In this document: positions 41,104 to 51,700 of the stretch, one piece after another
Position numbering within the stretch: the first letter of the stretch is position 1
Layout of the letters: each line of letters starts with the position of its first letter
Assembly (NCBI GenBank): GCA_910587445.1
Contig: CAJULE010000006.1
Span: forward strand, 28,352 to 92,351
Source of the DNA: an uncultured Christensenellaceae bacterium
GTDB lineage: Bacteria; Bacillota; Clostridia; Christensenellales; Pumilibacteraceae
DNA: 64,000 bases
Direction: 5' to 3'
Notes under the pieces: generated by a model
Told to the model about the DNA's origin: nothing
What the model saw: the letters and a program-made list of their open reading frames with translations, nothing else
The model's database searches: none
Translations under genes and position numbers: made by a program

Positions 41104-44100
41104 ATGAAAGAACAGAAAAGAATGTCCAACAATGCGCTTATTGCACTGAACGTGCCGTTCATGGCGCTCATCGCAATAGTAATGGTGGCTCTTATCGTGC
41201 TGTCGTCCGTTTTCGCGAGCACGATAAGCCTGTTCCTTTACGGCGTGGGTAAGGCGGAAGTCGATCCCAAAACATTGAGCGACGGTTCGCAGCTTTGCGA
41301 GGACATAGTCGAAGAGGGTACGGTTCTTTTGAAGAACGAGTCCGGTGCGCTTCCCTTAAAGGAAGACGAGCTCAAAAAAATAAACGTGTTCGGCTGGGCG
41401 GCTTACGACTGGATGACGAGCACTTTCGGTTCGGGCTTTTCCAACACCGCGCTCGAAAAGGTAAAGCTTTTCCCCGCGCTCGAAGAGGCCGGCATAGAGT
41501 ACAACAAGACTCTTTACGATATGTATAAGAATTTTTATTCCGCGACGACTATCGGAAGCCGCAATTGGGGCAAAAACGATTGGAACGAATACCGCGGAGA
41601 CGTGGACGTCGGCACGACCAAGAAGTTTGTGCTTCACGAGCCCGACGCGTCCTATTATACGCAGGCAATAATAGACGAAGCGCGCGCGTTTTCGTCGGTC
41701 GCTCTCGTGGTCATAGGCAGGACGGGCGGCGAGGCGGCGGATCTTCGCTTCGAGCAGACGAAGCAGATCCAGACCAACGGCTCGAACAGTACGGTTCGCG
41801 ACTCTACGCGCTCCTATCTGCAGATCTCGACAGAAGAGGAAGAGATGATCGCGGCTGCGAAAAAGGCTTGCGACAAGGTCATTGTCGTGCTCAACACGAG
41901 CAACACCATGGAACTCGGCTTTCTCGACGATCCTGATATAGACGCGGCTCTTCTCGTAGGTCTTACGGGTCTTACGGGCGTGAACGCTCTCGTCGACATT
42001 TTGGGCGGCAAAGACGCCGAAGGCAGAGCGGTTTCGCCCTCGGGCAGAACGGCGGACACCTACGCTTACGACATTTCGAGCGCACCGTCCTCGGTGAACT
42101 CGGGTTACGGCGGCGCGACGAAGTACACCGGTCTTTCCACGTCGAACAGTTACAGCAAGGGCTATTACGACGCATACGTCGACTATCACGAGGGCATTTA
42201 CGTAGGCTACCGCTATTACGAGACGGCGGCTGCCGAGGGATATATAGACTTTGACGAGACCGTACAGTTCCCCTTCGGCTACGGACTTTCCTATACGGAT
42301 TTCGAATGGGACGTAGAGGCAATGCTCGTAAACGATAAGCCCGTAAACCTCAATGCCGCTTCTCTTACTCTCGGCATGAACGACAAGATCGAAATTTACG
42401 TAAACGTGAAAAACACAGGAAGCCGCGCGGGCAAGGAAGTTGTGCAGCTTTACTATTCGGCGCCGTATATAAGGGGCGGTATCGAAAAGTCGTCGGTCGT
42501 TCTCGGAGACTTTGCCAAGACCGACGTTATCGAACCCGGCGAGACCAAGCAGGTCAAGCTCGAGCTTACGGCACGCGGCATGGCTTCTTATGATTGCTAC
42601 GACGACAACAAGAACGACAAGACGGGCTATGAGCTCGACGGCGGATCGTATTTCCTGCGCCTTATGAAGAATTCTCACGAGGCGGGCAATATGGCAGGCG
42701 GCGAGAAGAGCGCGTTCGAATTCGTAGCGCCCGAGGGCGGCTATCATTACGAAAACGACGAAAAGACGGGCAATGCCGTCGAAAACCGCTTCACGGGAGA
42801 GGATACTCTCGACGGCTATCCCATCGACGGAAGCAAGGAGACCACGCCCGTAAAGTACATGACGAGAGCAAACTTTGCCGAAACTTTCCCGAAGGCAAAG
42901 ACGGTCAGATCGAGAAGCGAAGCAGGCTATGCCGTCGCTTCGGCTCAGGCGCCGACTGCCGAGCAGCTTGCAAAAACGGGCTTTTCGGACGTCGATATGC
43001 CGCTCACCTCTAATATTCCGACCTACACCGTAGAGGACCTCGAGGACGTGGACGGCTATGACGATCCGCTTTGGGATTCGCTTTTGTCACAGCTTTCGAA
43101 GAGCGAGATGTTCGAGCTCATCAGAAACGGCTACTTCAAGACGGCTAAGCTCGACAGCATAGGCAAGCCCGAATTCGTCGATCTCGACGGACCTTTGGGA
43201 CTCAACACCCGCGTCACGAGCAGCACCACGAACGAGTTCATTTCGTACCCGAGCGAGACGCTTGTCGCGCAGACCTTCAATACAGACCTTGCATATGCGA
43301 TAGGGCTCAGCGTCGGCAAGGAGGCGAGAAACGCAAAGACCGCCGACGGCAGAAACCTCGGTATCCGCGGCTGGTACGGACCTGCGGCAAACATTCACCG
43401 CAATCCTTATGCGGGAAGAAATGCCGAGTACTACAGCGAGGACGCTCTTCTTTCCGGAAAGTTCACGGCTGAGACGGTGCGCGGCGCGAAGAACGCGGGA
43501 CTTTACTGCTACATCAAGCACTTTGTCGCAAACGACAGCGAGTCGCTTCGCGAAGGATTGTATACGTTTATGACCGAGCAGACCTTCCGCGAAATCTATC
43601 TCAAACCTTTCGAGATAGCGGTAAAAGAAGGCGGAGCAAACGCCCTCATGTCGAGCATGAACAGAATAGGCGCGACCTGGGTCGGCGCGAGCAGAGCGCT
43701 TTGCACCGATCTCATAAAGGGCGAATGGGGCTTTAACGGCAGTATTGTTACCGACTGGGTGGATACGGGACACGCCGATTATATGCCCGTATACAAGGGC
43801 ATCTGGGCAGGTAACAGCACCTGGCTCAACAACGCAGACGCTCAAAAGATGTTCAGCGATTCGCAGTATGCGGACAATTCCGTGTTCGTGACGCTTGCGC
43901 AAAACGTCGCTCACGACGTGTTGTGGACGCTTTCCGACACGAACAGCGTCTACAGTGCGTACGACCCCGACGCGGACACGTCGCTTTCTTCGGGCGGATT
44001 CAAATATAACCACACCTGGGTCGTCTATATAGTCCTCATAGAGGTTGTTCTTGCGGCGGGTATCGGCGTAATGACGTTCTTCCTCATAAGGAACATACGC

Positions 44101-44130
44101 CGCAACAACGCAGAACCGAAAAACTCATAA
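41104..44130 (+). CDS. Membrane-anchored GH3 glycosidase, reversed domain order (paralogue 2)
   Basis: 1008 residues. N-terminal helix (ALIAIVMVALIVLSSVFA) and C-terminal helix (VVYIVLIEVVLAAGIGVMTFFL) anchor both ends. GH3 C-type domain first (TVLLKNESGALPL), then FnIII-like (IYVNVKNTGSRAGKEVVQLY), then the barrel with YIKHFVANDSESLRE and GSIVTDWVD, nucleophile Asp884. Start preceded by AGGAGGG. It heads the long xylan-type operon and probably trims xylo-oligosaccharides or arabinosides at the membrane. Confidence 0.9.
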   Translation: MKEQKRMSNNALIALNVPFMALIAIVMVALIVLSSVFASTISLFLYGVGKAEVDPKTLSDGSQLCEDIVEEGTVLLKNESGALPLKEDELKKINVFGWAAYDWMTSTFGSGFSNTALEKVKLFPALEEAGIEYNKTLYDMYKNFYSATTIGSRNWGKNDWNEYRGDVDVGTTKKFVLHEPDASYYTQAIIDEARAFSSVALVVIGRTGGEAADLRFEQTKQIQTNGSNSTVRDSTRSYLQISTEEEEMIAAAKKACDKVIVVLNTSNTMELGFLDDPDIDAALLVGLTGLTGVNALVDILGGKDAEGRAVSPSGRTADTYAYDISSAPSSVNSGYGGATKYTGLSTSNSYSKGYYDAYVDYHEGIYVGYRYYETAAAEGYIDFDETVQFPFGYGLSYTDFEWDVEAMLVNDKPVNLNAASLTLGMNDKIEIYVNVKNTGSRAGKEVVQLYYSAPYIRGGIEKSSVVLGDFAKTDVIEPGETKQVKLELTARGMASYDCYDDNKNDKTGYELDGGSYFLRLMKNSHEAGNMAGGEKSAFEFVAPEGGYHYENDEKTGNAVENRFTGEDTLDGYPIDGSKETTPVKYMTRANFAETFPKAKTVRSRSEAGYAVASAQAPTAEQLAKTGFSDVDMPLTSNIPTYTVEDLEDVDGYDDPLWDSLLSQLSKSEMFELIRNGYFKTAKLDSIGKPEFVDLDGPLGLNTRVTSSTTNEFISYPSETLVAQTFNTDLAYAIGLSVGKEARNAKTADGRNLGIRGWYGPAANIHRNPYAGRNAEYYSEDALLSGKFTAETVRGAKNAGLYCYIKHFVANDSESLREGLYTFMTEQTFREIYLKPFEIAVKEGGANALMSSMNRIGATWVGASRALCTDLIKGEWGFNGSIVTDWVDTGHADYMPVYKGIWAGNSTWLNNADAQKMFSDSQYADNSVFVTLAQNVAHDVLWTLSDTNSVYSAYDPDADTSLSSGGFKYNHTWVVYIVLIEVVLAAGIGVMTFFLIRNIRRNNAEPKNS

Positions 44131-44188
44131 ATCACGGCTAAAAAGCGGAAACGCTTTTGATACGATTATATTTTAAGGAGGTCAGAAA

Positions 44189-47100
44189 ATGACTAAGAAA
44201 AGCAGAAAGGCAAAATCGAGTTTCGCGATTGTCGTGGCTCTTGTAATGGCTGCCTTAGCTATGAGCACGCTGCTTATCGCTTGCGGCGGCAACAGTATCT
44301 CTTTCGACAAGACGAACGAAGATATCTATGCGGGCGATACGTTCAAAATCGAAGCGACGCTTTCCGATCCCGATCTCGACGTCGAGTGGAGCTCGAGTGA
44401 CGACAAGGTCGCTACGGTAAGACGCGGCACGGTTACGGGCGTGGGCGTAGGCACCGCAACCATAACCGCTTCCGTCGAAGGCGCTTCGGCGACCTGCACC
44501 GTCACGGTAAAGGACAGAACGGTTACGATGACCGAAAAGACGAAGGAAGTCAATTATGACGAACTCGGCGAGAACAAGACGTTTACGCTCTCGGCGACGG
44601 CTTCGGACGGCGGCACGCTTACCTGGTCGTCCTCGGACACGAGCGTTGCGACGGTAAACGGCGGCGTGGTCACGCTTGTGAAACCTCAGGCTCAGACGGC
44701 AACCGTCACGATAACCGCACAGCGCGGTCTCGCAAAAGACAGCTGCGTTATTACCGTTCTTTGCCCCTCTATTCCCGACGACTACTACGCGCTCATGAAA
44801 GAGACGAACGCAAACGTCGTTGCGAATCCGGGCAAGTGGTACTACCATGCGGACGGCGCGATGGGTACGGACTACAACTTCTCCGACGTTCCCGCTTACG
44901 GCAACGAAACGCTTAGCGTAGAACTCGACAAGTTCTCCGATCCTACGGGCGGCAAGCGCTTCTACTTCCGTTATCAGCCCGAATTCGAGCTCGAGACGAA
45001 GTACACGGTTAAGTTCACTATCGAGACGAACGTAAACGGTTCGATAGGCTACGGCACGGCGAATACTTTCGGCGGCACATCGTATACGAGTATTATAGAA
45101 AATCAGCCTAAGAATATTACATATGTCGGTAACGTAAACGATAAAGAACCGTTCCATGTGAATATTAACAAAGTAACGGGCGAAATTCCCGAGAAAGTTT
45201 CGATGAAGCTTACGAACATTGTCGTCAAAGAGTATGAAGCGGGCGACGAAGGCGGGGAAGAAGTACCCGATATACCGAGTTACGAAATTCCGGCTGAATA
45301 TGAAATAGTACGCGGTACATCGTCGGAAACTTGTATGGACGCAGGGCGTTGGTATTGGCTTGTAAATCCGAGCACAGGTGATGCCGATATCAAAACCGCA
45401 ACGATGAATAACGGAACGATTACATTCGGTATGCACTCGCAAACGGGCGCAACGGGAGAAAGTACGACTTATCATTTGCGTATGCAACCCAGATTTGCAC
45501 TCGGTACGAAAGTTCGCGCTACTTATACCGTAAAGCTTGACGCTTCGGGAGTTGTTGTGTCGGCGCTTAACAGCAACCAAACTAAAGAAGGTATGTTTGT
45601 AGCCAAGGAATTGGCTGCCGAAGAAACAGCCGAAATCACATGGGACTTCGTTGTGACAAAAGATATGCCGTTTATCATTCAGGTTACGGCAACCGACAAG
45701 GAAGCTCCCATAACCATGACGGTTACCGACATATCGTTTGTCGAAAAGCTTCCCGAGACATACACGATCACTTACGATTCGAAGGGCGGTTCGGACGTTC
45801 CCGCGGCTACCGTTAAGGAGGAAGAAAGCATAGCGACTCTTCCCACTCCGACAAAGAATGGATTTACTTTCCTCGGCTGGTTTGACAACGAGTTGTGCGA
45901 GGGCACGGCAGTCACCGCTCCGCTTACGCCGACGGCAAGCATGACCCTCTATGCCAAGTGGATAGAGGACGAAGCCGAAGTTTATACGATCACGTTCGAT
46001 TCGAAGGGCGGCAGCGCAGTCGAAGCGCAGACCGTCGAAGCAGGCGGAAGCATAACCCTTGCTACGCCTGCCAAGGAAGGCTTCGTATTCGGCGGCTGGT
46101 TTGCAAACGAGCAGTTTACGGGTGAGGCACTCGCGTCTCCTTACACGCCGTCGGCAACCATGACGATTTACGCAAAGTGGCTCGCGCAGTATACGGTTTC
46201 GTTCGATCTTCACCACGGCAATAAAACTGCGGAAGCAAAGAAGGTAACGGAAGGCGATAAGGCTGTTCTTCCTGCGCCTGCTCGCAAGGGCTTTACGCTT
46301 GCAGGCTGGTATGATAATGAGCAGTTTACAGGAAGCGCAATCGACGCGGAAAACTATGTTCCTACGTCGGACGTTAAGCTCCATGCGAAGTGGACGGCGG
46401 ACGAAGAGTACGCATTGGCAAACGGAGGCTTGGGCGACGCGGAAGGAAACAGAGAAGTTTGGTACTACAACTTGAGAGGAATTCAGTCTCAAGACCCCAA
46501 GGCGACCGTAAATGCGGAAACATCCGGTTATAACAACGGAGTTGTGACCCTTAATGTAACGGGCGCGAAAGCAACGGACTTCACTGCGGAAAACGACATA
46601 CAGTTAAGATACGTTCCCAACTTCTCGAATGATACTAAGTACACGATATCGTTCAAACTTACCGTAAGCGTGGCGGGAAAATACAAGATTCAGTGCCACG
46701 GCGGCAGCGATCAGTCTAAAGAGATTGCGGCAAATACCGAAACCGAAGTTTCGTTTACCGCGACGACCGGTTGGCATAAGCAAAACGAATACAGAGTCAT
46801 ATTGCTTCGCTTCGCGCCTGCTGCGGACGGCGATGTAACCATGACGGTTAAGGACGTTGTAGTCGAAGAAGCCGTTATACCTACTACCTACGAAATCAAA
46901 GAAGGTCTCAATTCGGCAGTCAAGGCAGATCCCGGCGTATGGTACTACTATGTCGGCGACGGTAAAGTAACGACGCATTTCGATCCTGCGCCCAAGTATG
47001 AAGAGGGCGTCATAACCGTAAATTGTACGGCTATGGAAAATGCGGCATATATGCTTCGTTATCTTCCTTGCAAGCAAACCGAAAGTAAGACATACACCTT

Positions 47101-47344
47101 CTCGTTCGTTGTAAAGACGGAGACGGAGGCGGAAGCGAACCTTATCGATGCACTCTCGGTTACCGGCGGAACGAATGTTACCAAGACGGCAGGCGACAAC
47201 GGAGAAACGACAGTCACGGGCACGTTCAAATATGTTGCTGGGAGCAACCCTCTTGCGATACAGTTCTTGCCTACGGCTAAAATAGAGCAGGCTGTCAAGA
47301 TTACCATATCGAACATCGTATTCACCGAAGTTACCGAAGCGTAA
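44189..47344 (+). CDS. Large lipoprotein with Ig-like domains, InlB-type repeats and four 'GKWYY' modules
   Basis: 1051 residues after AAGGAGG; lipobox LLIAC. Domains: two Big_2 Ig-like units (~30-190; ATVRRGTVTGVGVGTATITA), GKWYY modules 1 and 2 (~200-355, ~365-525), three InlB/Listeria-Bacteroides repeats (~525-740; ITYDSKGGSDVPAATVKEEE, GFTFLGWFDNE), GKWYY modules 3 and 4 (~740-900, ~900-1051). The modules look like beta-sandwich carbohydrate-binding domains, each with a W-Y/F-Y/W motif and a YxLRYxP strand. No enzyme domain. It likely keeps substrate at the cell surface for the xylanases of the operon. Confidence 0.8.
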   Translation: MTKKSRKAKSSFAIVVALVMAALAMSTLLIACGGNSISFDKTNEDIYAGDTFKIEATLSDPDLDVEWSSSDDKVATVRRGTVTGVGVGTATITASVEGASATCTVTVKDRTVTMTEKTKEVNYDELGENKTFTLSATASDGGTLTWSSSDTSVATVNGGVVTLVKPQAQTATVTITAQRGLAKDSCVITVLCPSIPDDYYALMKETNANVVANPGKWYYHADGAMGTDYNFSDVPAYGNETLSVELDKFSDPTGGKRFYFRYQPEFELETKYTVKFTIETNVNGSIGYGTANTFGGTSYTSIIENQPKNITYVGNVNDKEPFHVNINKVTGEIPEKVSMKLTNIVVKEYEAGDEGGEEVPDIPSYEIPAEYEIVRGTSSETCMDAGRWYWLVNPSTGDADIKTATMNNGTITFGMHSQTGATGESTTYHLRMQPRFALGTKVRATYTVKLDASGVVVSALNSNQTKEGMFVAKELAAEETAEITWDFVVTKDMPFIIQVTATDKEAPITMTVTDISFVEKLPETYTITYDSKGGSDVPAATVKEEESIATLPTPTKNGFTFLGWFDNELCEGTAVTAPLTPTASMTLYAKWIEDEAEVYTITFDSKGGSAVEAQTVEAGGSITLATPAKEGFVFGGWFANEQFTGEALASPYTPSATMTIYAKWLAQYTVSFDLHHGNKTAEAKKVTEGDKAVLPAPARKGFTLAGWYDNEQFTGSAIDAENYVPTSDVKLHAKWTADEEYALANGGLGDAEGNREVWYYNLRGIQSQDPKATVNAETSGYNNGVVTLNVTGAKATDFTAENDIQLRYVPNFSNDTKYTISFKLTVSVAGKYKIQCHGGSDQSKEIAANTETEVSFTATTGWHKQNEYRVILLRFAPAADGDVTMTVKDVVVEEAVIPTTYEIKEGLNSAVKADPGVWYYYVGDGKVTTHFDPAPKYEEGVITVNCTAMENAAYMLRYLPCKQTESKTYTFSFVVKTETEAEANLIDALSVTGGTNVTKTAGDNGETTVTGTFKYVAGSNPLAIQFLPTAKIEQAVKITISNIVFTEVTEA

Positions 47345-47388
47345 TAACAACATTTCAAACAAATTTTACAATAAAGGAACTATAGGTC

Positions 47389-48573
47389 GTGAAAATGGGT
47401 TTTAGGGGTAAAATAAAAACAGTTGTATCCGTGCTGGCGGCGCTCGTCTTGTGCCTGTTGCCGTCGGTCGGGTGCGCTCCCGAGCCCTCGGCGGCGGGCG
47501 GGAAGTGGCTTCGCGATAAATACGCTGGTCTCTTTCCCGTCGGCGCCGCCGTCATGACTTACAGTCTCGAACGCTACGAGGACATTCTGCCGCACTTTAA
47601 CAGCATAACCGCGGAAAACGACATGAAGTGGAGACTGTTGGAAAAGACGGAAGGACAGCCGGATTATACGACTGCCGACGCGCTCGTCGCTTGGGCGAAG
47701 GAACACGACACATCCGTACGCGGACATTGTCTTCTGTGGTATAAGTCGCTGCCTTCGTGGCTGCCCGCGAAAGTGACGGACAAACAGACCGCGCTTGACG
47801 TCATAGATTCCCACATCAAAGAGACGATGACGCATTTCGGCGGAGATATCTATGCGTGGGACGTCGTAAACGAGGCGCTTAAAAACACTGTGACGCAAGA
47901 CCAACTCGAAAGAGGCGAGATCTGGCGCACGGGAACGGGCGAAGTCGTAAGCACGGCTTCGAATACGGCGATCGATTGGTATGAACTTTGCGGCGAGGAC
48001 TTTATAAAGCAGGCGTTCAGATCTGCGGACGAGACGAGAAAGGAGCTCGGTCTCGAAAATATCGATCTTTACTACAACGACTATTCTTTGAATAATCCGT
48101 ATAAGCGCGAGGCGTGCGTAAGGCTCGTCAAAATGCTTCAACGGGAGGGGATAGCCATAGACGGAGTGGGTATGCAGGCGCACTACAGACTCCCGAATTA
48201 CACGAAAGACAAGCAGAAGTTTTTAAAGGACTTCGAGGATTCCGTAAAGGCGTTTACGGAGCTCGGCGTGGACGTGCAAATAACCGAGCTCGACATATGC
48301 GTATATGCGAGCAAGGACGACAAGCAGGAGTTCGACAGACTGCCTTTGGAAGTGGAATCCGCTCAAGCCGAAATGTTCGGCGCTATATTCGACATTTGCC
48401 GTAAGTACGCGACCCCTTGGAAGGAGGGCGCGGGCATAGTGAGCGGCGTCACTACGTGGGGAGTAGCCGACCTTAACAATGCCCATAATACCGCCATGCA
48501 CAGGGAATATCCGCTTTTGTTTTCTACGGACAAGACGGAGAAGATGGCGTACTACGAGATTATAGACTTTTAG
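47389..48573 (+). CDS. GH10 endo-1,4-beta-xylanase, lipoprotein
   Basis: 394 residues from GTG (or ATG 47395). Signal peptide with lipobox PSVGC. A single GH10 barrel: FNSITAENDMKW, VRGHCLLWYKSLPSW, acid/base Glu162 in WDVVNEAL, DLYYNDYSLN, GVGMQAHY, nucleophile Glu300 in QITELDI, and VTTWGVAD. No binding module, unlike the second xylanase. Cleaves xylan chains outside the cell. Confidence 0.95.
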   Translation: MKMGFRGKIKTVVSVLAALVLCLLPSVGCAPEPSAAGGKWLRDKYAGLFPVGAAVMTYSLERYEDILPHFNSITAENDMKWRLLEKTEGQPDYTTADALVAWAKEHDTSVRGHCLLWYKSLPSWLPAKVTDKQTALDVIDSHIKETMTHFGGDIYAWDVVNEALKNTVTQDQLERGEIWRTGTGEVVSTASNTAIDWYELCGEDFIKQAFRSADETRKELGLENIDLYYNDYSLNNPYKREACVRLVKMLQREGIAIDGVGMQAHYRLPNYTKDKQKFLKDFEDSVKAFTELGVDVQITELDICVYASKDDKQEFDRLPLEVESAQAEMFGAIFDICRKYATPWKEGAGIVSGVTTWGVADLNNAHNTAMHREYPLLFSTDKTEKMAYYEIIDF

Positions 48574-48577
48574 TTTT

Positions 48578-48696
48578 AAGGTATATTCATCCTGACATAT
48601 GCGCTGCGTGCGTCAAGCCTCCTCGGTCATGTACGAAATAGTACACTCCCTTCGTCGGCTTGCCGCCTGCTGCACATCTGTCAAGCGACTATACTT
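48578..48696 (+). repeat. Covarying hairpin repeat, copy D
   Basis: Between GH10 and GH3 genes, 40 kb from copies A-C. Base stem AGTATA-type arms (AAGGTATA/TATACTT), middle TGACATATGCGC/GCACATCTGTCA, tip CAAGCC/GGCTTG, end TGTAC/GTACA. The unpaired TTCATC and GCGAC match the other copies while the stems differ. Confidence 0.75.
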
Positions 48697-48716
48697 TCAA
48701 ATCGATTTTAAACTTC

Positions 48717-48738
48717 AAAACACTTGCAAAAGTGTTTT
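48717..48738 (+). terminator. AT-rich hairpin before the third GH3 gene
   Basis: AAAACACTT/AAGTGTTTT with GCAA loop and T4 at the end; may attenuate read-through from the GH10 gene. Confidence 0.5.
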
Positions 48739-48763
48739 CGGAACAGGAGGGCATTGTTATACA

Positions 48764-51700
48764 ATGAAATTGAATTCTTTGGTTAAAAAACCGCTATTTT
48801 CCAAAATACTTTGGATAGTGCTTACAAGCGTGCTCGGAGTTTTATTCGCGGCGAGCGTCATACTTTCGTGCGTTGCGATCAATCTTGCTTCGGCTGCCAT
48901 CAATATGATGTTCGGAACGAGCAACTTCGAGACGGTGAACGACCCCAACGCCGAAGTTACGGACTTTTATAAGACGAGCTACAACTTCGAGCTTAACGGC
49001 GAGAACCTCTATAAAGAGGACACGGCGATGATAGAAGAAGCGGAAGCCGCAGGCGCGGTCCTTCTTTGGAACAAGGACAGTGCGTTGCCGCTTGCGGGAA
49101 GCGAAAAAGTCAGTCTTCTCGGACACGCCTCCGTCGATATCGTCGAGTGCGGCACCGGCTCGGGCTATGTCAGGACGTTCGACTATAAGTCGAACAAATC
49201 GGCAACCGTCACAATGCGCGATTCGTTCGAGAGCCGCGGCTTTACGGTCAATCCCACGCTTTGGAGCTTATATCTTTCCGGTCCGGGAAGCAGCTATAAG
49301 ATGATAGATTGGGACAAGACGATATGCAAGGAATGGCGCGAGTGGTATGTAAACGAAGTGCCTTGGAGCGTCTATAACGACGCGGTCAAAAATTCGTTTA
49401 CCGAGTACGGCGACGTGGCTGTAGTTACGCTTGCGAGAAGCGGCGGCGAATATTCCGACCTTCATTACAACTATACGTCCGCGACCGATTATGTCGGTGC
49501 GAACGACAGGGGAGGAAAGGAAAACACGTCGGCAAACGGCGGATATCTGGGCCTAAGCGCTCAGGAAAAAGATCTTTTGAAAAACGTGACGAGCGCCGGA
49601 TTTAAAAAGGTCATAGTTCTTCTCAATACGGGCAATCCGCTTCAGATGCAGGATTTCGAGCCGTATATGGACAAAATCGACGCTTGTATGTGGATAGGAC
49701 AGCCGGGCTCTACGGGCATGAACGGCGTTGTCGATCTTCTCAAGGGCAAGGACATGAAGGGCAATACGCTTGTTCCGTCGGGCAGACTTACCGATACATG
49801 GGCGTACGACAACAACTCCGCGCCCGCGTCCGTGAACGACGGAAACCACCTTTACGCAAACAGCAATCATTTGAACAGCAGTCACGGTACGACCTCGTTT
49901 GCGAGCAAGTACATGGTCTATCAAGAGGCCATATACATCGGCTACCGCTACTACGAGACGCGCTACTTTGACGCCGTTCGCGGAAACGGCAACGCGTCCG
50001 ATAAGGTCGGTGCAAAACACTCGGCGGACGGCTGGAGCTATAACGGGGAAGTCGCTTTCCCGTTCGGTTACGGCACTTCCTATACTACGTTTAAATACGA
50101 CGGCTTCGGCGCGGTCGAAAACGGCGACAACTACGATGTTACCGTGACTGTGGAAAACACGGGCACGTTTGCGGGAAGAGAGGTCGTGCAGGTCTATCTC
50201 CAAAAGCCATACACCGATTACGATAGGGAGAACAACATCGAAAAATCGGCGGTCGAGCTTGCCGGCTACGCAAAGACGGGCGTACTCGCTCCGGGCGGCA
50301 AAGAGACCGTGACGATTTCCGTACCGAAGGAATCGTTTAAGACTTACGACGCAAACGGCGAAGAAACCTATATAATCGAGAGCGGAGACTATTGGCTCAC
50401 GGTTGCGACCGACTCGCACCAGGCGACGAACAACATTCTTGCGGCTCAGGGCGTGAGCGGAGTCGAAAGCGTGCTCCTTTCTGGCAAGATCGATACCAAA
50501 AAGGTTCTCGGAGCGGGCTTTGCGAAAAAGTTCAATCTCGCGAAAGACTTCAGGACCTATTCGAAGTCCACGCAGACGGGATACGAGATTACGAATCAGC
50601 TCTCCTCGGGAGATATAAATAAGTATGTAAACCGCGGCGACAATAGCGTGACCTATCTTTCGAGAAACAATTGGAAGGACACCTATCCGACCGCGCCCGC
50701 AAAACTCTCGCTCAATGCGGAAATGGCGAACGATCTTCACTTCGATATAACGCCAGACGCGGCGGGGTACGAACTTCCCGACGAAAAGATTTTCAAAAGC
50801 GGTTCGACTAACGGTATTCCCGACGTGGAAGCCGGCGATCTCGTGGCGTATATGTTTATGGATGCGCCGCTCTATCCCGAAAAGGTGACGGACGAGGATC
50901 TTTTGAAGCTCGTCTACGACGACGGACTTCCTTATGTCGAACATTGGGAGAGAATGTGGAATCAGCTTCTCGACCAGATGAGCTTCGAGGAACAGGCGCT
51001 TATCGTAGCTAACTCCTATCACCTCATAAACGGCGCAAAGTCGGTCGCTCTTCCCGATTCGAAGCAGGAGAACGGACCCGTCGGTATCACCAAGCGCGAA
51101 GAAGCATTCTTTGCGGTGCCCAACAAAGACACCATAGCAGGCGATAACGGCACGGGCTGGACGTGGCTCGCATATCCTTGCGCAGGCATACTTGCGGCGT
51201 CGTACGACGTGGACATTGCGCGCAGAGTGGGCGAGCACAAGAGCGAAGATATGCTCTATCTCGGCTATAACGGAATATACGGACCCGGCGTCAATATGCA
51301 CCGCAGCCCGTTCGGCGGCAGAGCCTTCGAGTATCCTTCCGAGGACCCTTATCTTGCAGGCTATACCGAAGCTTACGAGAGTATCGGAATAGAGTCGAAA
51401 GGCTGCCTTGCATATGCAAAGCACTACGCCCTCAACGATATGGAAACAAACCGCGTCAACTGCGGCATATGGTCGAACGAGCAGGCAAGCAGAGAGATAT
51501 ATCTGCGCGCGTTCGAAATAGTGTTCACCGTAGGCAAGGCGAGCGCGACCATGAACTCGTTCACTCGCATAGGTACGCAGTGGAACGGTGCGTCGTACGC
51601 GATGATGACCGAAATACTTCGCAACGAATGGGGCTATGACGGACTCGTCATTTCCGACTGGGTAACGGGCGGAAGCGCGATGTCGGCGGTCGACGGCGTA

